Notes under the pieces: generated by a model | What the model saw: only the letters and a program-made list of their open reading frames with translations | Databases searched by the model: none | What the model was told of the DNA's origin: nothing | Assembly: GCA_963592435.1 (NCBI GenBank) | Contig: CAVAWT010000005.1 | Span: 11,120-75,119, forward strand | DNA length: 64,000 bases | From: Phoenicibacter sp963592435 | GTDB taxonomy: Bacteria > Actinomycetota > Coriobacteriia > Coriobacteriales > Eggerthellaceae | Direction of reading: 5' to 3' | Translations under genes and position numbers: made by a program | Shown here: piece by piece, positions 34,283 to 43,793 of the stretch | Position numbering within the stretch: position 1 is the first letter of the stretch | Layout of the letters: every line of letters begins with the position of its first letter

Positions 34283-35473
34283 ATGCTCAGCCTCGACAAG
34301 GTTTTTGAAGCCCAGCAAGTGCTCAAGGGGATCATTCGCGAAACTAAATGCGTTCGGTCATATGGAATTGCAAAACAATGCGAGCTTTATTTGAAGCCAG
34401 AAAATCTCCAGATCACTGGATCATTTAAAGTTCGTGGCTCGGGCTACAAAATTGCGATGTTGACTGACGAAGAAAAGGCAAATGGCGTCATCGCTTGCAG
34501 TGCTGGAAACCATGCGCAAGGCGTGGCTTTGGCAGCTACTAAACACGGAATTAAGTCTCTAATTTGCTTGCCAGGAGTTGCTCCAATCTCGAAAGTTGAG
34601 GCGACCAAGCACTACGGCGCAGAAGTCGAGCTCGTTGGTGGATGTTATGACGATGCGTATGCACGAGCAGTGGAACTTCGTGACGAGCGCAATTTGACGT
34701 TTGTTCATCCGTTTGATGATGAAAACGTGATTATGGGTCAAGGCACAATCGCACTTGAAATACTCTCTGACCTAGACGACATTGACGCAATCGTTGTGCC
34801 TGTTGGAGGCGGCGGACTCATCTCTGGTGTGGCCTTCGCGGTAAAGCAAATTCGACCTTCTGTTAAAGTGTATGGCGTGCAAGTTGCAGGCGCTCCTTCG
34901 ATGTATAACTCAATTAAGGACGACAAAATTGAATGTTTGGACGCAGTTTCAACAATTGCTGACGGAATTGCAGTCAAAGAACCAGGTCAAAACACATTTG
35001 AGCTGGTAAAAGAATATGTCGATGACCTCGCACTTGTCACAGAAGACGAAATCGCAAGCGCGATTTTAACACTAATCGAAAAACAAAAAATGATCGCAGA
35101 AGGAGCTGGAGCTGCTGCTGTGGCGGCCGTTATGGCAAACAAATTTGATTTAGAAGGCAAAAAGGTTGTCGCACTTGTTTCTGGAGGCAACATTGATGTA
35201 ACGTCCCTTTCACGCGTCATCGACAGAGGTCTCATCAATTCTGGTCGTTCAAGTTCACTCTTGATTGAACTCATGGACAAACCGGGGCAACTTAAAGAGG
35301 TCTCGAGAATCATAGCAGACGCAGGCGGAAATGTCACAGGTGTTCATTATGAAAAAGGCAACACGTTGCACATCAACGGTTGCTATTTGCGAATTGAGAT
35401 GGAAACTCGTGACTTTGACCACGTTAATGCTATCAAAAAAGCACTCACCGACGAGGGCTTGAAGCTCATATAA
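34283..35473 (+). CDS. ilvA: Threonine ammonia-lyase with C-terminal ACT domain
   Basis: PLP enzyme making 2-oxobutanoate from threonine, first step to isoleucine. 396 residues: PLP Lys in ITGSFKVRGSGYK, the substrate loop SAGNHAQGVA, the phosphate-binding Gly loop PVGGGGLISGVA, and a single ACT domain from ~residue 325 (SLLIELMDKPGQLKEVSRII) for allosteric control. Length and single ACT domain match the short bacterial form. First gene of the operon; ridA follows after 37 bases. Confidence 0.95.
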   Translation: MLSLDKVFEAQQVLKGIIRETKCVRSYGIAKQCELYLKPENLQITGSFKVRGSGYKIAMLTDEEKANGVIACSAGNHAQGVALAATKHGIKSLICLPGVAPISKVEATKHYGAEVELVGGCYDDAYARAVELRDERNLTFVHPFDDENVIMGQGTIALEILSDLDDIDAIVVPVGGGGLISGVAFAVKQIRPSVKVYGVQVAGAPSMYNSIKDDKIECLDAVSTIADGIAVKEPGQNTFELVKEYVDDLALVTEDEIASAILTLIEKQKMIAEGAGAAAVAAVMANKFDLEGKKVVALVSGGNIDVTSLSRVIDRGLINSGRSSSLLIELMDKPGQLKEVSRIIADAGGNVTGVHYEKGNTLHINGCYLRIEMETRDFDHVNAIKKALTDEGLKLI

Positions 35474-35510
35474 AAGAAGAGGAATTCAGAAGAGAAAAGG
35501 AGTTTTAATC

Positions 35511-35885
35511 ATGAGCGAAATTATTTCAACAGAAAAAGCACCAGCAGCAATCGGACCTTATTCTCAAGCCATGAAGGTCGGAAACCTGATTTTCACGTCA
35601 GGTCAAATTCCGATTGACCCTGCCACAGGTGAATTTGCAGGCACAACGATTGAAGAGCAGGCACATCAGTCATGCAAAAACGTAGGAGAGATCTTAAAAG
35701 CTGCAGGCTCTGGCTTTGACAAAGTTGTCAAAACTGTTTGCTTTGTTGCTGACATTGCTGACTTTGCGGCATTTAACGAGGTGTATGCGCAATACTTCAC
35801 TTCAAAGCCTGCCCGCTCATGCGTTGCAGTTAAAGACCTACCCAAAGGCGCACTAGTTGAAGTCGAGGCGATTGCAGAAGTTTAA
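35511..35885 (+). CDS. ridA: Reactive intermediate deaminase RidA
   Basis: Hydrolyses the 2-aminoacrylate and 2-aminocrotonate released by PLP enzymes such as IlvA. 124 residues with APAAIGPYSQAMKVGNLIFT, SGQIPIDPATGE and the catalytic Arg in SKPARSCVAVKDLP. Sits right behind ilvA, matching its protective role. ATG after AAAAGGAG. Confidence 0.96.
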   Translation: MSEIISTEKAPAAIGPYSQAMKVGNLIFTSGQIPIDPATGEFAGTTIEEQAHQSCKNVGEILKAAGSGFDKVVKTVCFVADIADFAAFNEVYAQYFTSKPARSCVAVKDLPKGALVEVEAIAEV

Positions 35886-35910
35886 AAAGAATAACGACGA
35901 GGTAGACGAA

Positions 35911-37581
35911 ATGATGGATGCGAGTAAATATAGCCCTGGATATTTCCCAGTTTCGAGTGATTACAACAAGTGGGTTTTAAAAGACCACATTGAAAAACCG
36001 CCAACTTGGTGCTCTGTTGACATGCGCGACGGCAACCAAGCGCTTGTTATTCCAATGAGTTTGGAAGAAAAGCTTGAATATTTCCAGGTGCTCCTAGACG
36101 TTGGCTTTAAAGAAATTGAAGTTGGATTTCCTGCTGCGAGTGGCACAGAATATGAGTTTTTGCGCACATTGATTGAGCAAAACTTAATTCCAGACGATGT
36201 CACTGTGCAAGTTTTAACACAAGCTCGCGAACACATCATAAGAAAAACTTTTGAAGCGTGCGCTGGAGCTCCAAGCGCAATAATTCACTTCTATAATTCA
36301 ACAAGTGTTGCGCAACGCGAACAGGTTTTCAGAAAGTCAAAAGACGAAGTCAAAAAAATTGCCACAGAAGGTGCAAAACTCGTTAAGCAACTGTCAAAGG
36401 AATATGAAGGAAATTTCCGCTTTGAATATTCTCCTGAAAGTTTCACTGGCACTGAACCTGACTATGCCCTGGAAGTTTGCAACGAAGTACTTGACATTCT
36501 TGAGCCATCAGCTGATAACAAAGTCATCATAAACTTGCCTGTCACTGTTGAAATGAGCTCACCACACGTTTATGCTTCTCAAGTTGAATTTATGAGTGAA
36601 AACTTGAAATATCGCGACAACGTCGTTGTGTCACTTCATCCACACAATGATCGTGGAACAGGTGTGGCTGATGCAGAACTTGGAATTTTGGCTGGAGCAG
36701 ATCGCATCGAGGGCACGCTTTTCGGAAACGGCGAGCGCACAGGAAACGTTGACATTATCACGCTTGCGATGAACATGTATTCGCACGGCGTTGACCCTAG
36801 ACTCGACTTTTCTGACATGAATCATTTAGTAGAAAAATATGTAAAATGCACTCGCATGCACGTCTACGAACGCGCGCCATATGCTGGTTCTTTAGTGTTT
36901 GCTGCATTTAGTGGTTCACACCAAGATGCGATAGCAAAGGGTATGAAGTTTAGGGAGGACAACAACCTCCACGAGTGGACTTGTCCATACCTTCCAATTG
37001 ACCCAGCAGACATTGGCAGAACTTACGACGCTGACGTTATTCGCGTTAATTCTCAATCGGGCAAGGGTGGCATAGGATATCTTCTGGAGCAAAGCTATGG
37101 CTACGTTTTACCGCCTAAGATGCGCGAGCATTTCTCATACCTTTGCAAAGACATCTCCGACCACGCTCAAAAAGAGCTTAAGCCAGACGAGATTAATGAG
37201 ATTTTCGAACGAGAATATCTCAACCTTACTGGTGATATCGAAGTCATTGATTTCGACATTTCAACTGAAGTTGACGGAACGATTGCAGAACTTCGAGTTG
37301 TAAAAGACGGAGAAGAAATTGAAATGAGCGCAAATGGCAACGGTGGCTTAAACGCGATCAACAACGCAATTCGCGCAATTACAAAGGCAGAATACACGTT
37401 AGAGGTTTATTCACAACACTCGATGGAAACTGACGGTTCGCGATCTGTTGGCGCGTCGTACATTGGAATTCAAGACGAAGACGGAAACATGTTTTGGGGT
37501 GCAGGAACTCACACCGACATCATGCGTGCTAACGTCAACGCCCTTCTCTCAGCCTACACAAACATGTTAAAGGGAGAATAG
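35911..37581 (+). CDS. leuA: 2-isopropylmalate synthase
   Basis: Condenses acetyl-CoA with 2-oxoisovalerate, first step to leucine. About 556 residues of the long LeuA type starting MMDASKYSPGYFPVSSDYNK: SVDMRDGNQALVIPMS at the active-site strand, the metal-binding SLHPHNDRGTGVAD, GRTYDADVIRVNSQSGKGG, and the C-terminal leucine-feedback domain (DFDISTEVDGTIAELRV onward). ATG at 35911 is chosen: it follows GACGAGGT and leaves 25 bases after ridA, while the open frame upstream overlaps ridA. Confidence 0.95.
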   Translation: MMDASKYSPGYFPVSSDYNKWVLKDHIEKPPTWCSVDMRDGNQALVIPMSLEEKLEYFQVLLDVGFKEIEVGFPAASGTEYEFLRTLIEQNLIPDDVTVQVLTQAREHIIRKTFEACAGAPSAIIHFYNSTSVAQREQVFRKSKDEVKKIATEGAKLVKQLSKEYEGNFRFEYSPESFTGTEPDYALEVCNEVLDILEPSADNKVIINLPVTVEMSSPHVYASQVEFMSENLKYRDNVVVSLHPHNDRGTGVADAELGILAGADRIEGTLFGNGERTGNVDIITLAMNMYSHGVDPRLDFSDMNHLVEKYVKCTRMHVYERAPYAGSLVFAAFSGSHQDAIAKGMKFREDNNLHEWTCPYLPIDPADIGRTYDADVIRVNSQSGKGGIGYLLEQSYGYVLPPKMREHFSYLCKDISDHAQKELKPDEINEIFEREYLNLTGDIEVIDFDISTEVDGTIAELRVVKDGEEIEMSANGNGGLNAINNAIRAITKAEYTLEVYSQHSMETDGSRSVGASYIGIQDEDGNMFWGAGTHTDIMRANVNALLSAYTNMLKGE

Positions 37582-37584
37582 AAT

Positions 37585-38841
37585 ATGGCACAAACCTTAA
37601 CACAAAAGATTTTAGCTTCCCACACAAACGAAAAGGAAGTTGTTCCAGGACAACTCATTGAAGCAAATCTCGACATGGTGCTTGGGAACGACATAACAAC
37701 GCCAGTTGCTGTGAATGAATTTGATAAAGCAGGTTTCACTGACGTTTTTGACAAGGATCACATATCAATTGTGCTCGATCACTTTGTTCCAAATAAAGAC
37801 ATAAAAGCTGCCGAGCAGTCGAAAACATGTCGTGAATTTTCATGCGAGCATTGCATCTCTCATTTCTACGACGTCGGCAAAATGGGCATCGAACACGCAC
37901 TTTTGCCAGAACAAGGCGTCGTAACTGCTGGAGACGTTATCATTGGTGCTGACTCGCACACTTGCACCTATGGTGCTCTCGGAGCATTTTCAACAGGCGT
38001 GGGTTCGACCGATATGGCAGCAGGCATGGCAACAGGCAAAGCGTGGTTTAAAGTACCAAGCGCAATCAAGTTTAACTTGAGTGGCAAGTTGCCTTCAAAC
38101 GTCTCAGGTAAAGACTTAATTTTGACAATCATCGGCATGATTGGCGTTGACGGCGCGCTTTACAAATCGATGGAATTCACAGGTGAGGGTTGCATAAATC
38201 TTTCAATGGACGACCGCCTCTGCATTTGTAACATGGCAATTGAAGCAGGTGGTAAAAACGGTATTTTCGCAACAGATGAAATAACTAAGGAATACCTAAA
38301 CGGTCGCACTGAACGTGAGCCGAAGTATTTTGAAGCAGACGCAAATGCCGAATATGAAAAAGTTATCGACATTAACTTGGCGGACATTAAACCGACAGTT
38401 TCTTGCCCACACCTGCCTTCAAACACAAAAGACGCAAGTGACTTACACGAAGTTAAAATTGACCAAGTTGTCATCGGCAGTTGCACAAACGGCAGGCTTG
38501 AAGACATGGAGGCAACTTACGAAGTCCTGCGCGGAAAACACGTTGCCGAAGGTGTGCGTTGCATCATCATCCCAGCAACAATGGACATCTACAAAACATG
38601 CATCGAAAAAGGCTGGGCAAACGCATTCATCGACGCTGGAGCTGTCATTTCAACGCCAACTTGTGGTCCTTGCTTAGGTGGCTATATGGGAATTTTGGCA
38701 GCAGGCGAAAGGTGCATCGCAACAACTAACAGAAACTTCGTCGGACGCATGGGTCACGTCGATTCTGAAGTTTACCTCGCCTCGCCTTTAACGGCAGCAG
38801 CTTCAGCTCTAGCAGGCCACATTACAGAAATGGAGGGCTAA
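37585..38841 (+). CDS. leuC: 3-isopropylmalate dehydratase large subunit
   Basis: Aconitase-family [4Fe-4S] enzyme isomerising 2- to 3-isopropylmalate with LeuD. 418 residues, the shorter bacterial/archaeal LeuC type. GADSHTCTYGALGAFSTGVG is the substrate loop; the cluster Cys residues lie in VIGSCTNGRLEDM and TPTCGPCLGGYMG. Three bases after leuA and two before leuD. Confidence 0.96.
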   Translation: MAQTLTQKILASHTNEKEVVPGQLIEANLDMVLGNDITTPVAVNEFDKAGFTDVFDKDHISIVLDHFVPNKDIKAAEQSKTCREFSCEHCISHFYDVGKMGIEHALLPEQGVVTAGDVIIGADSHTCTYGALGAFSTGVGSTDMAAGMATGKAWFKVPSAIKFNLSGKLPSNVSGKDLILTIIGMIGVDGALYKSMEFTGEGCINLSMDDRLCICNMAIEAGGKNGIFATDEITKEYLNGRTEREPKYFEADANAEYEKVIDINLADIKPTVSCPHLPSNTKDASDLHEVKIDQVVIGSCTNGRLEDMEATYEVLRGKHVAEGVRCIIIPATMDIYKTCIEKGWANAFIDAGAVISTPTCGPCLGGYMGILAAGERCIATTNRNFVGRMGHVDSEVYLASPLTAAASALAGHITEMEG

Positions 38842-38843
38842 AC

Positions 38844-39332
38844 ATGCAAGCACAAGGCAAAGTTTTCAAATTCCCCGACAACGTCGACACTGACGTAATC
38901 ATTCCTGCACGCTACCTCAACACGCCCGATGCGCAAGAACTCGCAAAGCACTGCATGGAAGACATCGACGAAACTTTCGTTGATAAAGTTAACGCTGGCG
39001 ACATTATTGTTGCAGGCTGGAATTTTGGTTGCGGTTCCTCTCGCGAACATGCACCTCTAACAATTAAAACTAACGGTGTTAGTTGCGTTATCGCTAAAAG
39101 TTTCGCGCGCATTTTCTACCGCAATTCAATCAACATTGGTCTTCCAATTCTTGAATGTGAGCAGGCTGCTGAAGAAATCTCTGCTGGCGATGATGTTTCA
39201 ATCGATTTTGATTCAGGTGAAATTAAAAACAACACAACTGGCAAAACATACACTGCACAGCCCTTCCCTCCTTTCATTCAAAAAATCATAGCGGATGGCG
39301 GACTTCTGGCTTCAATTAAAAAAGGAAAGTAG
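38844..39332 (+). CDS. leuD: 3-isopropylmalate dehydratase small subunit
   Basis: Swivel-domain partner of LeuC. 162 residues, starting MQAQGKVFKFPDNVDTDVII, with the conserved NFGCGSSREHAPLTI and AKSFARIFYRNSINIGLP. Short form matching the LeuC type next to it. Followed by leuB after 3 bases. Confidence 0.97.
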   Translation: MQAQGKVFKFPDNVDTDVIIPARYLNTPDAQELAKHCMEDIDETFVDKVNAGDIIVAGWNFGCGSSREHAPLTIKTNGVSCVIAKSFARIFYRNSINIGLPILECEQAAEEISAGDDVSIDFDSGEIKNNTTGKTYTAQPFPPFIQKIIADGGLLASIKKGK

Positions 39333-39335
39333 AAC

Positions 39336-40406
39336 ATGAACAAAAACATTGCAGTCATTAAAGGCGACGGAATTGGTCCAGAAATTGTCGACGCAACACT
39401 TGTTGTTTTAGACAAAGTTGCAAGCAAGTTCGGGCACGAATTTAACTATCAATTTGTTGACATGGGTGGAGTTGCAATCGACAAATTTGGAGAGCCCCTG
39501 CCTGACAAAACAACACAAATTTGTTGCGAATCTGACAGCGTTTTGTTGGGTGCAGTTGGCGGCGACAAGTGGAACGACATGCCAAGCGAGTTGCGCCCAG
39601 AAAAGGGATTACTAAAACTTCGTGCAGCAATGGGCGTCTATTCTAACAACAGACCAGCCAAAATTTGGCCACAACTTGCAAGCGCTTCCCCCCTTAAAAC
39701 AGAAATCGTTGAGCGTGGAATCGATTTTCTTATTGTTCGCGAACTAATAGGTGGCATCTATTTCGGCAAACATGAAACAGTCGAAAAAGACGGCATCAAG
39801 CGTGCAATTGACTACATGCCCTACGATGAGCACGAAATTGAGCGCATTTGCAGAATTGGCTTTGAGATGGCGCAAAAGCGCAATAAAAAACTGACAGTTG
39901 TCCAAAAAAGCAACGTGCTAGACACTTCGCGTTTGTGGCTTAAAGTCATCCATTCAATCGAGAATAAATATGCAGACGTTGAACTAAGCGAGATGCTCGT
40001 TGACAATTGCGCTATGCAAATTGTTCGTGACCCTTCGCAGTTCGATGTAATTGTCACAGAAAACATGTTCGGCGACATCTTAAGCGATGAAGCTTCAATG
40101 ATAACTGGTTCTATTGGCATGATTCCATCTAGCAGTCTTGGCAAAACAAAATGTGGACTCTACGAGCCAATTCACGGAAGTGCGCCTGACATCGCAGGAC
40201 AAGACATTGCAAACCCAATTGGAACAATTCTTTCAGCTGCTATGATGTTGAAATACAGTTTCGATGCAGATGATGCAAGTGACGCAATTGAAACAGCTGT
40301 TTCAAAATACTTAGATGAAGGCTACAGAACAACAGACATTTTCACAGACGGAATGAAGAAAATCGGTTGCAAAGAATGTGGCGAACTCGTTGCGTCATAC
40401 ATATAA
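39336..40406 (+). CDS. leuB: 3-isopropylmalate dehydrogenase
   Basis: NAD-dependent oxidative decarboxylase giving 2-oxoisocaproate. 356 residues: IKGDGIGPEIVDATL at the N-terminus, LLKLRAAMGVYSNNRPAK, ELIGGIYFGKHE (catalytic Tyr), the metal-binding ENMFGDILSDEAS, and the NAD-selecting EPIHGSAPDIAGQDIANP. Full length. Confidence 0.97.
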   Translation: MNKNIAVIKGDGIGPEIVDATLVVLDKVASKFGHEFNYQFVDMGGVAIDKFGEPLPDKTTQICCESDSVLLGAVGGDKWNDMPSELRPEKGLLKLRAAMGVYSNNRPAKIWPQLASASPLKTEIVERGIDFLIVRELIGGIYFGKHETVEKDGIKRAIDYMPYDEHEIERICRIGFEMAQKRNKKLTVVQKSNVLDTSRLWLKVIHSIENKYADVELSEMLVDNCAMQIVRDPSQFDVIVTENMFGDILSDEASMITGSIGMIPSSSLGKTKCGLYEPIHGSAPDIAGQDIANPIGTILSAAMMLKYSFDADDASDAIETAVSKYLDEGYRTTDIFTDGMKKIGCKECGELVASYI

Positions 40407-40427
40407 AAGTAAGGAGAGTTTTAGCAA

Positions 40428-42095
40428 GTGAAGTTAAAAGGTGGCGACATTCTCGTTGAAGCCCTGCTAGAGCAGGGTGTTGACACAATTTTTGGATACC
40501 CAGGCGGGCAGATTATCGACGTCTATGACTCGCTTTGGACATACCGCGACAAAATGAAGCACGTGCTCACTGCACACGAGCAAGGAGCGGCACATGCTGC
40601 GGATGGTTATGCGCGCTCAACTGGTAAAGTTGGCGTAGTGTTTGCAACGTCTGGTCCTGGGGCAACTAACCTAGTCACAGGAATTGCGACAGCATATCTC
40701 GATTCTGTCCCAATGCTTGCAATCACTGGCAATGTTCCAACGCGACAAATTGGAACAGATTCTTTCCAAGAAATTGATATCACAGGCATCACGCTCCCAA
40801 TAACGAAACACAACTATTTCGTCAGCAATGTCGAAGACCTTGCAGACACAATTCGCGAGGCATATCAACTTGCGATGTCTGGTCGCCCAGGGCCTGTGCT
40901 TGTCGACATTCCAAAAGACGTTCAACAAGCCACCTGCAACTTCAAAGCAAAACCTGCAGTCGAAGGAACGCTCGTAAACGAGCCAGACATAACTCTTGTT
41001 AATGAAGCTGCCAAGCTAATTAAACATGCTAAACGTCCGTTCATCTATTTCGGTGGCGGCATGATAACGAGTGGCGCTCAAAAAGAAATGTTAGAGTTGG
41101 CAGACAAAATTGATGCGCCAATCGGGTGTTCTCTGATGGGAATTTCAGGGCTACCCGACAACACTCCTCGCTTCTTAGGATTCCAAGGAATGCATGGTCA
41201 CTACGCATCTTCTCTTGCAATGCACCACGCAGACCTCGTTATTTCTCTTGGTGTGCGCTTCAACGACAGAACAACAGGCAACCGAGCAAAATTCGCACCA
41301 ACAGCCGACTTCATCCACATCGACGTTGACCCTTCTGAGCTTTCAAAAACTGTCCCTTGCGTTTGTGGAATTCGAGGTGACTTAAAAGGCACACTTCGTC
41401 GCCTGAACAAGGCAGTTGAAGCGAAAGAAAACCTGAAATGGAATGCATTTATAGCCCAGCAAAAAGGCATCGAAAAACAAAACGAAGACACTCGCGATGG
41501 CATGACGCCTAAAAATGTGCTGAAGGCACTTGACAAAGTAAAAACTCACGACACACCTGTTTGCACAGATGTTGGACAGCACCAAATGTGGGCAGCTCAA
41601 CACTTGACTTTTGACCACCCACGCCAATTCATAACTAGCGGTGGTCTTGGAACAATGGGCTTTGGTCTTGGTGCCGCAATTGGGTGTGAACTCGGCACAA
41701 ACAAGCACACAGTGCTCGTCACGGGCGATGGAAGTTTTGGGATGTGTCTAAACGAACTAACGACTGCCGTCACAAACGAAATTCCAGTTGTAATTCTCAT
41801 TTTAAACAACGGCGTTTTAGGCATGGTTCGCCAGTGGCAAACGCTCTTTTTCGACAAACATTATTCAAACACAATCATAGACAGAAAGACAGACTTCGTT
41901 GCTCTTGCTAAAGCATTCGGCGCTGACGGTGAAGCAGTAGATAACTTGAGCGACCTTGAAAAAGCACTTAAACACGCATTTAAGATGAAGGGGCCATACG
42001 TTATCAATGCAACAATTGACAAAGACGAAATGGTCTTGCCAATGCTTCCACCTGGCGGTTCTGTTGATGACATCATTGTGAAGTTGGGTGATTAA
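40428..42095 (+). CDS. ilvB: Acetolactate synthase, catalytic subunit
   Basis: Thiamine-diphosphate and FAD enzyme forming acetolactate or acetohydroxybutyrate. 555 residues: FGYPGGQIIDVYDSL, the catalytic Glu in LTAHEQGAAHAADGYAR, and the ThDP motif VTGDGSFGMCLNEL followed by LILNNGVLGMVRQWQ. GTG start at 40428 after AAGGAG. Overlaps or abuts ilvN, so the two subunits are made together. Confidence 0.97.
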   Translation: MKLKGGDILVEALLEQGVDTIFGYPGGQIIDVYDSLWTYRDKMKHVLTAHEQGAAHAADGYARSTGKVGVVFATSGPGATNLVTGIATAYLDSVPMLAITGNVPTRQIGTDSFQEIDITGITLPITKHNYFVSNVEDLADTIREAYQLAMSGRPGPVLVDIPKDVQQATCNFKAKPAVEGTLVNEPDITLVNEAAKLIKHAKRPFIYFGGGMITSGAQKEMLELADKIDAPIGCSLMGISGLPDNTPRFLGFQGMHGHYASSLAMHHADLVISLGVRFNDRTTGNRAKFAPTADFIHIDVDPSELSKTVPCVCGIRGDLKGTLRRLNKAVEAKENLKWNAFIAQQKGIEKQNEDTRDGMTPKNVLKALDKVKTHDTPVCTDVGQHQMWAAQHLTFDHPRQFITSGGLGTMGFGLGAAIGCELGTNKHTVLVTGDGSFGMCLNELTTAVTNEIPVVILILNNGVLGMVRQWQTLFFDKHYSNTIIDRKTDFVALAKAFGADGEAVDNLSDLEKALKHAFKMKGPYVINATIDKDEMVLPMLPPGGSVDDIIVKLGD

Positions 42096-42096
42096 G

Positions 42097-42603
42097 ATGA
42101 ATAAATATACTCTAGCAGTTCTCGTTCGTAACAAATTTGGCGTTTTGAACCGCGTGACATCGATGTTTCGTCGTCGCCAGTTCAACATTAATGCTCTAAC
42201 AGTGTCGGAGACTGAAGACAGCGAACTTTCGCGCATAACAGTTGTTTTTGAAGGCACAGACATCAAGAAAGAGCAGCTCAAAAACCAACTCGTAAAATTG
42301 CCTGACGTTCGCACGATTAAAGAATTTGACAACTCAAATTCCATTTCTCGCGAGTTGTTGCTCGTAAAAATGGACAACAATGCAAAAACGAGAGCCGACA
42401 TCATAGCAGCAGCAAACGCGTTTTCCGCAACAACTGTTGATTATTCAAAACATTCAATCATGTTACAGTTGTGTGACACAACTGAAAAAATTGATGACTT
42501 CGTTGACATTATGCGCGAATTCACTATACTTGAAATTTGCAGGACAGGCAGTGTCTCACTCGAAAAAGGAGCAAAGACAATCTCCAATTCTGTGATAATG
42601 TAG
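42097..42603 (+). CDS. ilvN: Acetolactate synthase, regulatory subunit
   Basis: Small subunit that confers valine feedback. 168 residues: an N-terminal ACT domain (YTLAVLVRNKFGVLNRVTSM) and a C-terminal ACT-like domain (ELLLVKMDNNAKTRADIIAA onward). ATG at 42097 lies one base after the ilvB stop; a GTG at 42088 in frame is also possible. Confidence 0.95.
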   Translation: MNKYTLAVLVRNKFGVLNRVTSMFRRRQFNINALTVSETEDSELSRITVVFEGTDIKKEQLKNQLVKLPDVRTIKEFDNSNSISRELLLVKMDNNAKTRADIIAAANAFSATTVDYSKHSIMLQLCDTTEKIDDFVDIMREFTILEICRTGSVSLEKGAKTISNSVIM

Positions 42604-42648
42604 TTCATAATTAACCTATCAACAAAACGAAAGGAAGTTAGAAGAAAA

Positions 42649-43665
42649 ATGCAGAGAATTTTCTATGAACAGGACTGCGACATCCAAAAACTTGCAGGCA
42701 AAACAGTTGCCATCATCGGCTATGGCTCACAAGGTCACGCTCATGCACTTAACCTAAAAGAAAGTGGTGTTGACGTTGTTGTTGGCTTGCGAGAAGGCTC
42801 AAAGAGCTGGAAGAAGGCTGAAGACCAAGGCATGAAGGTTATGACGAGCGCTGAAGCTGCCAAAGCAGGAGATATCATCATGATTCTCATCAATGACGAA
42901 CTTCAGGCTGACCTCTACAAAAACGACATTGAGCCAAATTTGGAAGCAGGCAACACTCTCGCATTTGCTCATGGCTTCAACATCCACTTCGGTTGCATTA
43001 AGCCTCCAGCCAATGTTAACCTCATCATGATTGCTCCAAAAGCTCCAGGTCACACTGTTCGCAGTGAATACTTGGAAGGCAAAGGCACCCCTTGCCTCGT
43101 TGCTGTCGAAAATGACGCATCAGGCGATGCTTGGGATTTGGCTCTCGCATACGCTGCAGGCATCGGTGGTGCTCGCGCTGGTGTTCTTGAAACAACATTC
43201 AGAACAGAAACAGAAACTGACCTCTTTGGCGAGCAGGCAGTTCTTTGCGGTGGCGTTTGTGCCCTCATGCAAGCAGGCTTCGAAACACTCGTTGAAGCTG
43301 GATATGACGAGCGTAACGCATACTTTGAGTGCATCCACGAGATGAAGCTCATCGTCGACCTCATTTACCAATCTGGCTTTGCTGGAATGCGCTACTCAAT
43401 TTCCAACACAGCTGAATATGGCGACTACATCACTGGTCCAAAAATCATTACTGAAGACACAAAGAAAGCTATGAAGCAGATTCTCTCAGACATTCAAGAT
43501 GGCACTTTCGCAAAAGACTTCCTTCTTGACATGAGCGATGCTGGAAGCCAAGTTCACTTTAATGCAATGCGCAAAAAGGCAGCTGAGCACCAGTGTGAGA
43601 AAGTCGGTGCAGAAATCCGCAAACTTTACAGCTGGTCAGACGACGACCAACTCATTAACAACTAA
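42649..43665 (+). CDS. ilvC: Ketol-acid reductoisomerase
   Basis: NADPH/Mg enzyme of isoleucine and valine synthesis. 338 residues, class I (short) form: GYGSQGHAHALNLKESGVDV in the Rossmann domain, MIAPKAPGHTVRSEY and the metal-ligand region DLFGEQAVLCGGVCALMQAG with ECIHEMKLIVDLIYQSG. Last gene of the ilvA-to-ilvC operon; a terminator follows. Confidence 0.97.
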   Translation: MQRIFYEQDCDIQKLAGKTVAIIGYGSQGHAHALNLKESGVDVVVGLREGSKSWKKAEDQGMKVMTSAEAAKAGDIIMILINDELQADLYKNDIEPNLEAGNTLAFAHGFNIHFGCIKPPANVNLIMIAPKAPGHTVRSEYLEGKGTPCLVAVENDASGDAWDLALAYAAGIGGARAGVLETTFRTETETDLFGEQAVLCGGVCALMQAGFETLVEAGYDERNAYFECIHEMKLIVDLIYQSGFAGMRYSISNTAEYGDYITGPKIITEDTKKAMKQILSDIQDGTFAKDFLLDMSDAGSQVHFNAMRKKAAEHQCEKVGAEIRKLYSWSDDDQLINN

Positions 43666-43710
43666 GTTGACCTCTAAACATAATATAAGAAAATTAAATT
43701 ATTTGAATTC

Positions 43711-43746
43711 AGCCTCCAATTGTTATAACCTAACCTTGGAGGCTTT
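43711..43746 (+). terminator. Terminator of the ilv-leu operon
   Basis: Perfect 8-base stem GCCTCCAA/TTGGAGGC with a 16-base loop, followed by TTTT. The GGAGG inside its 3' arm is part of the hairpin and should not be taken as the ribosome site of the next gene. Confidence 0.8.
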
Positions 43747-43793
43747 TGATAATGATAAAGAATGTCTCTTTTATCAGAGAAGGAACCAAGATA

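Noticed and set aside
43737..43754. GGAGG plus ATG at 43752 as start of the orphan gene
   Set aside because: The GGAGG is in the 3' arm of the ilvC terminator stem; ATG at 43794 with AAGGA is a better start.
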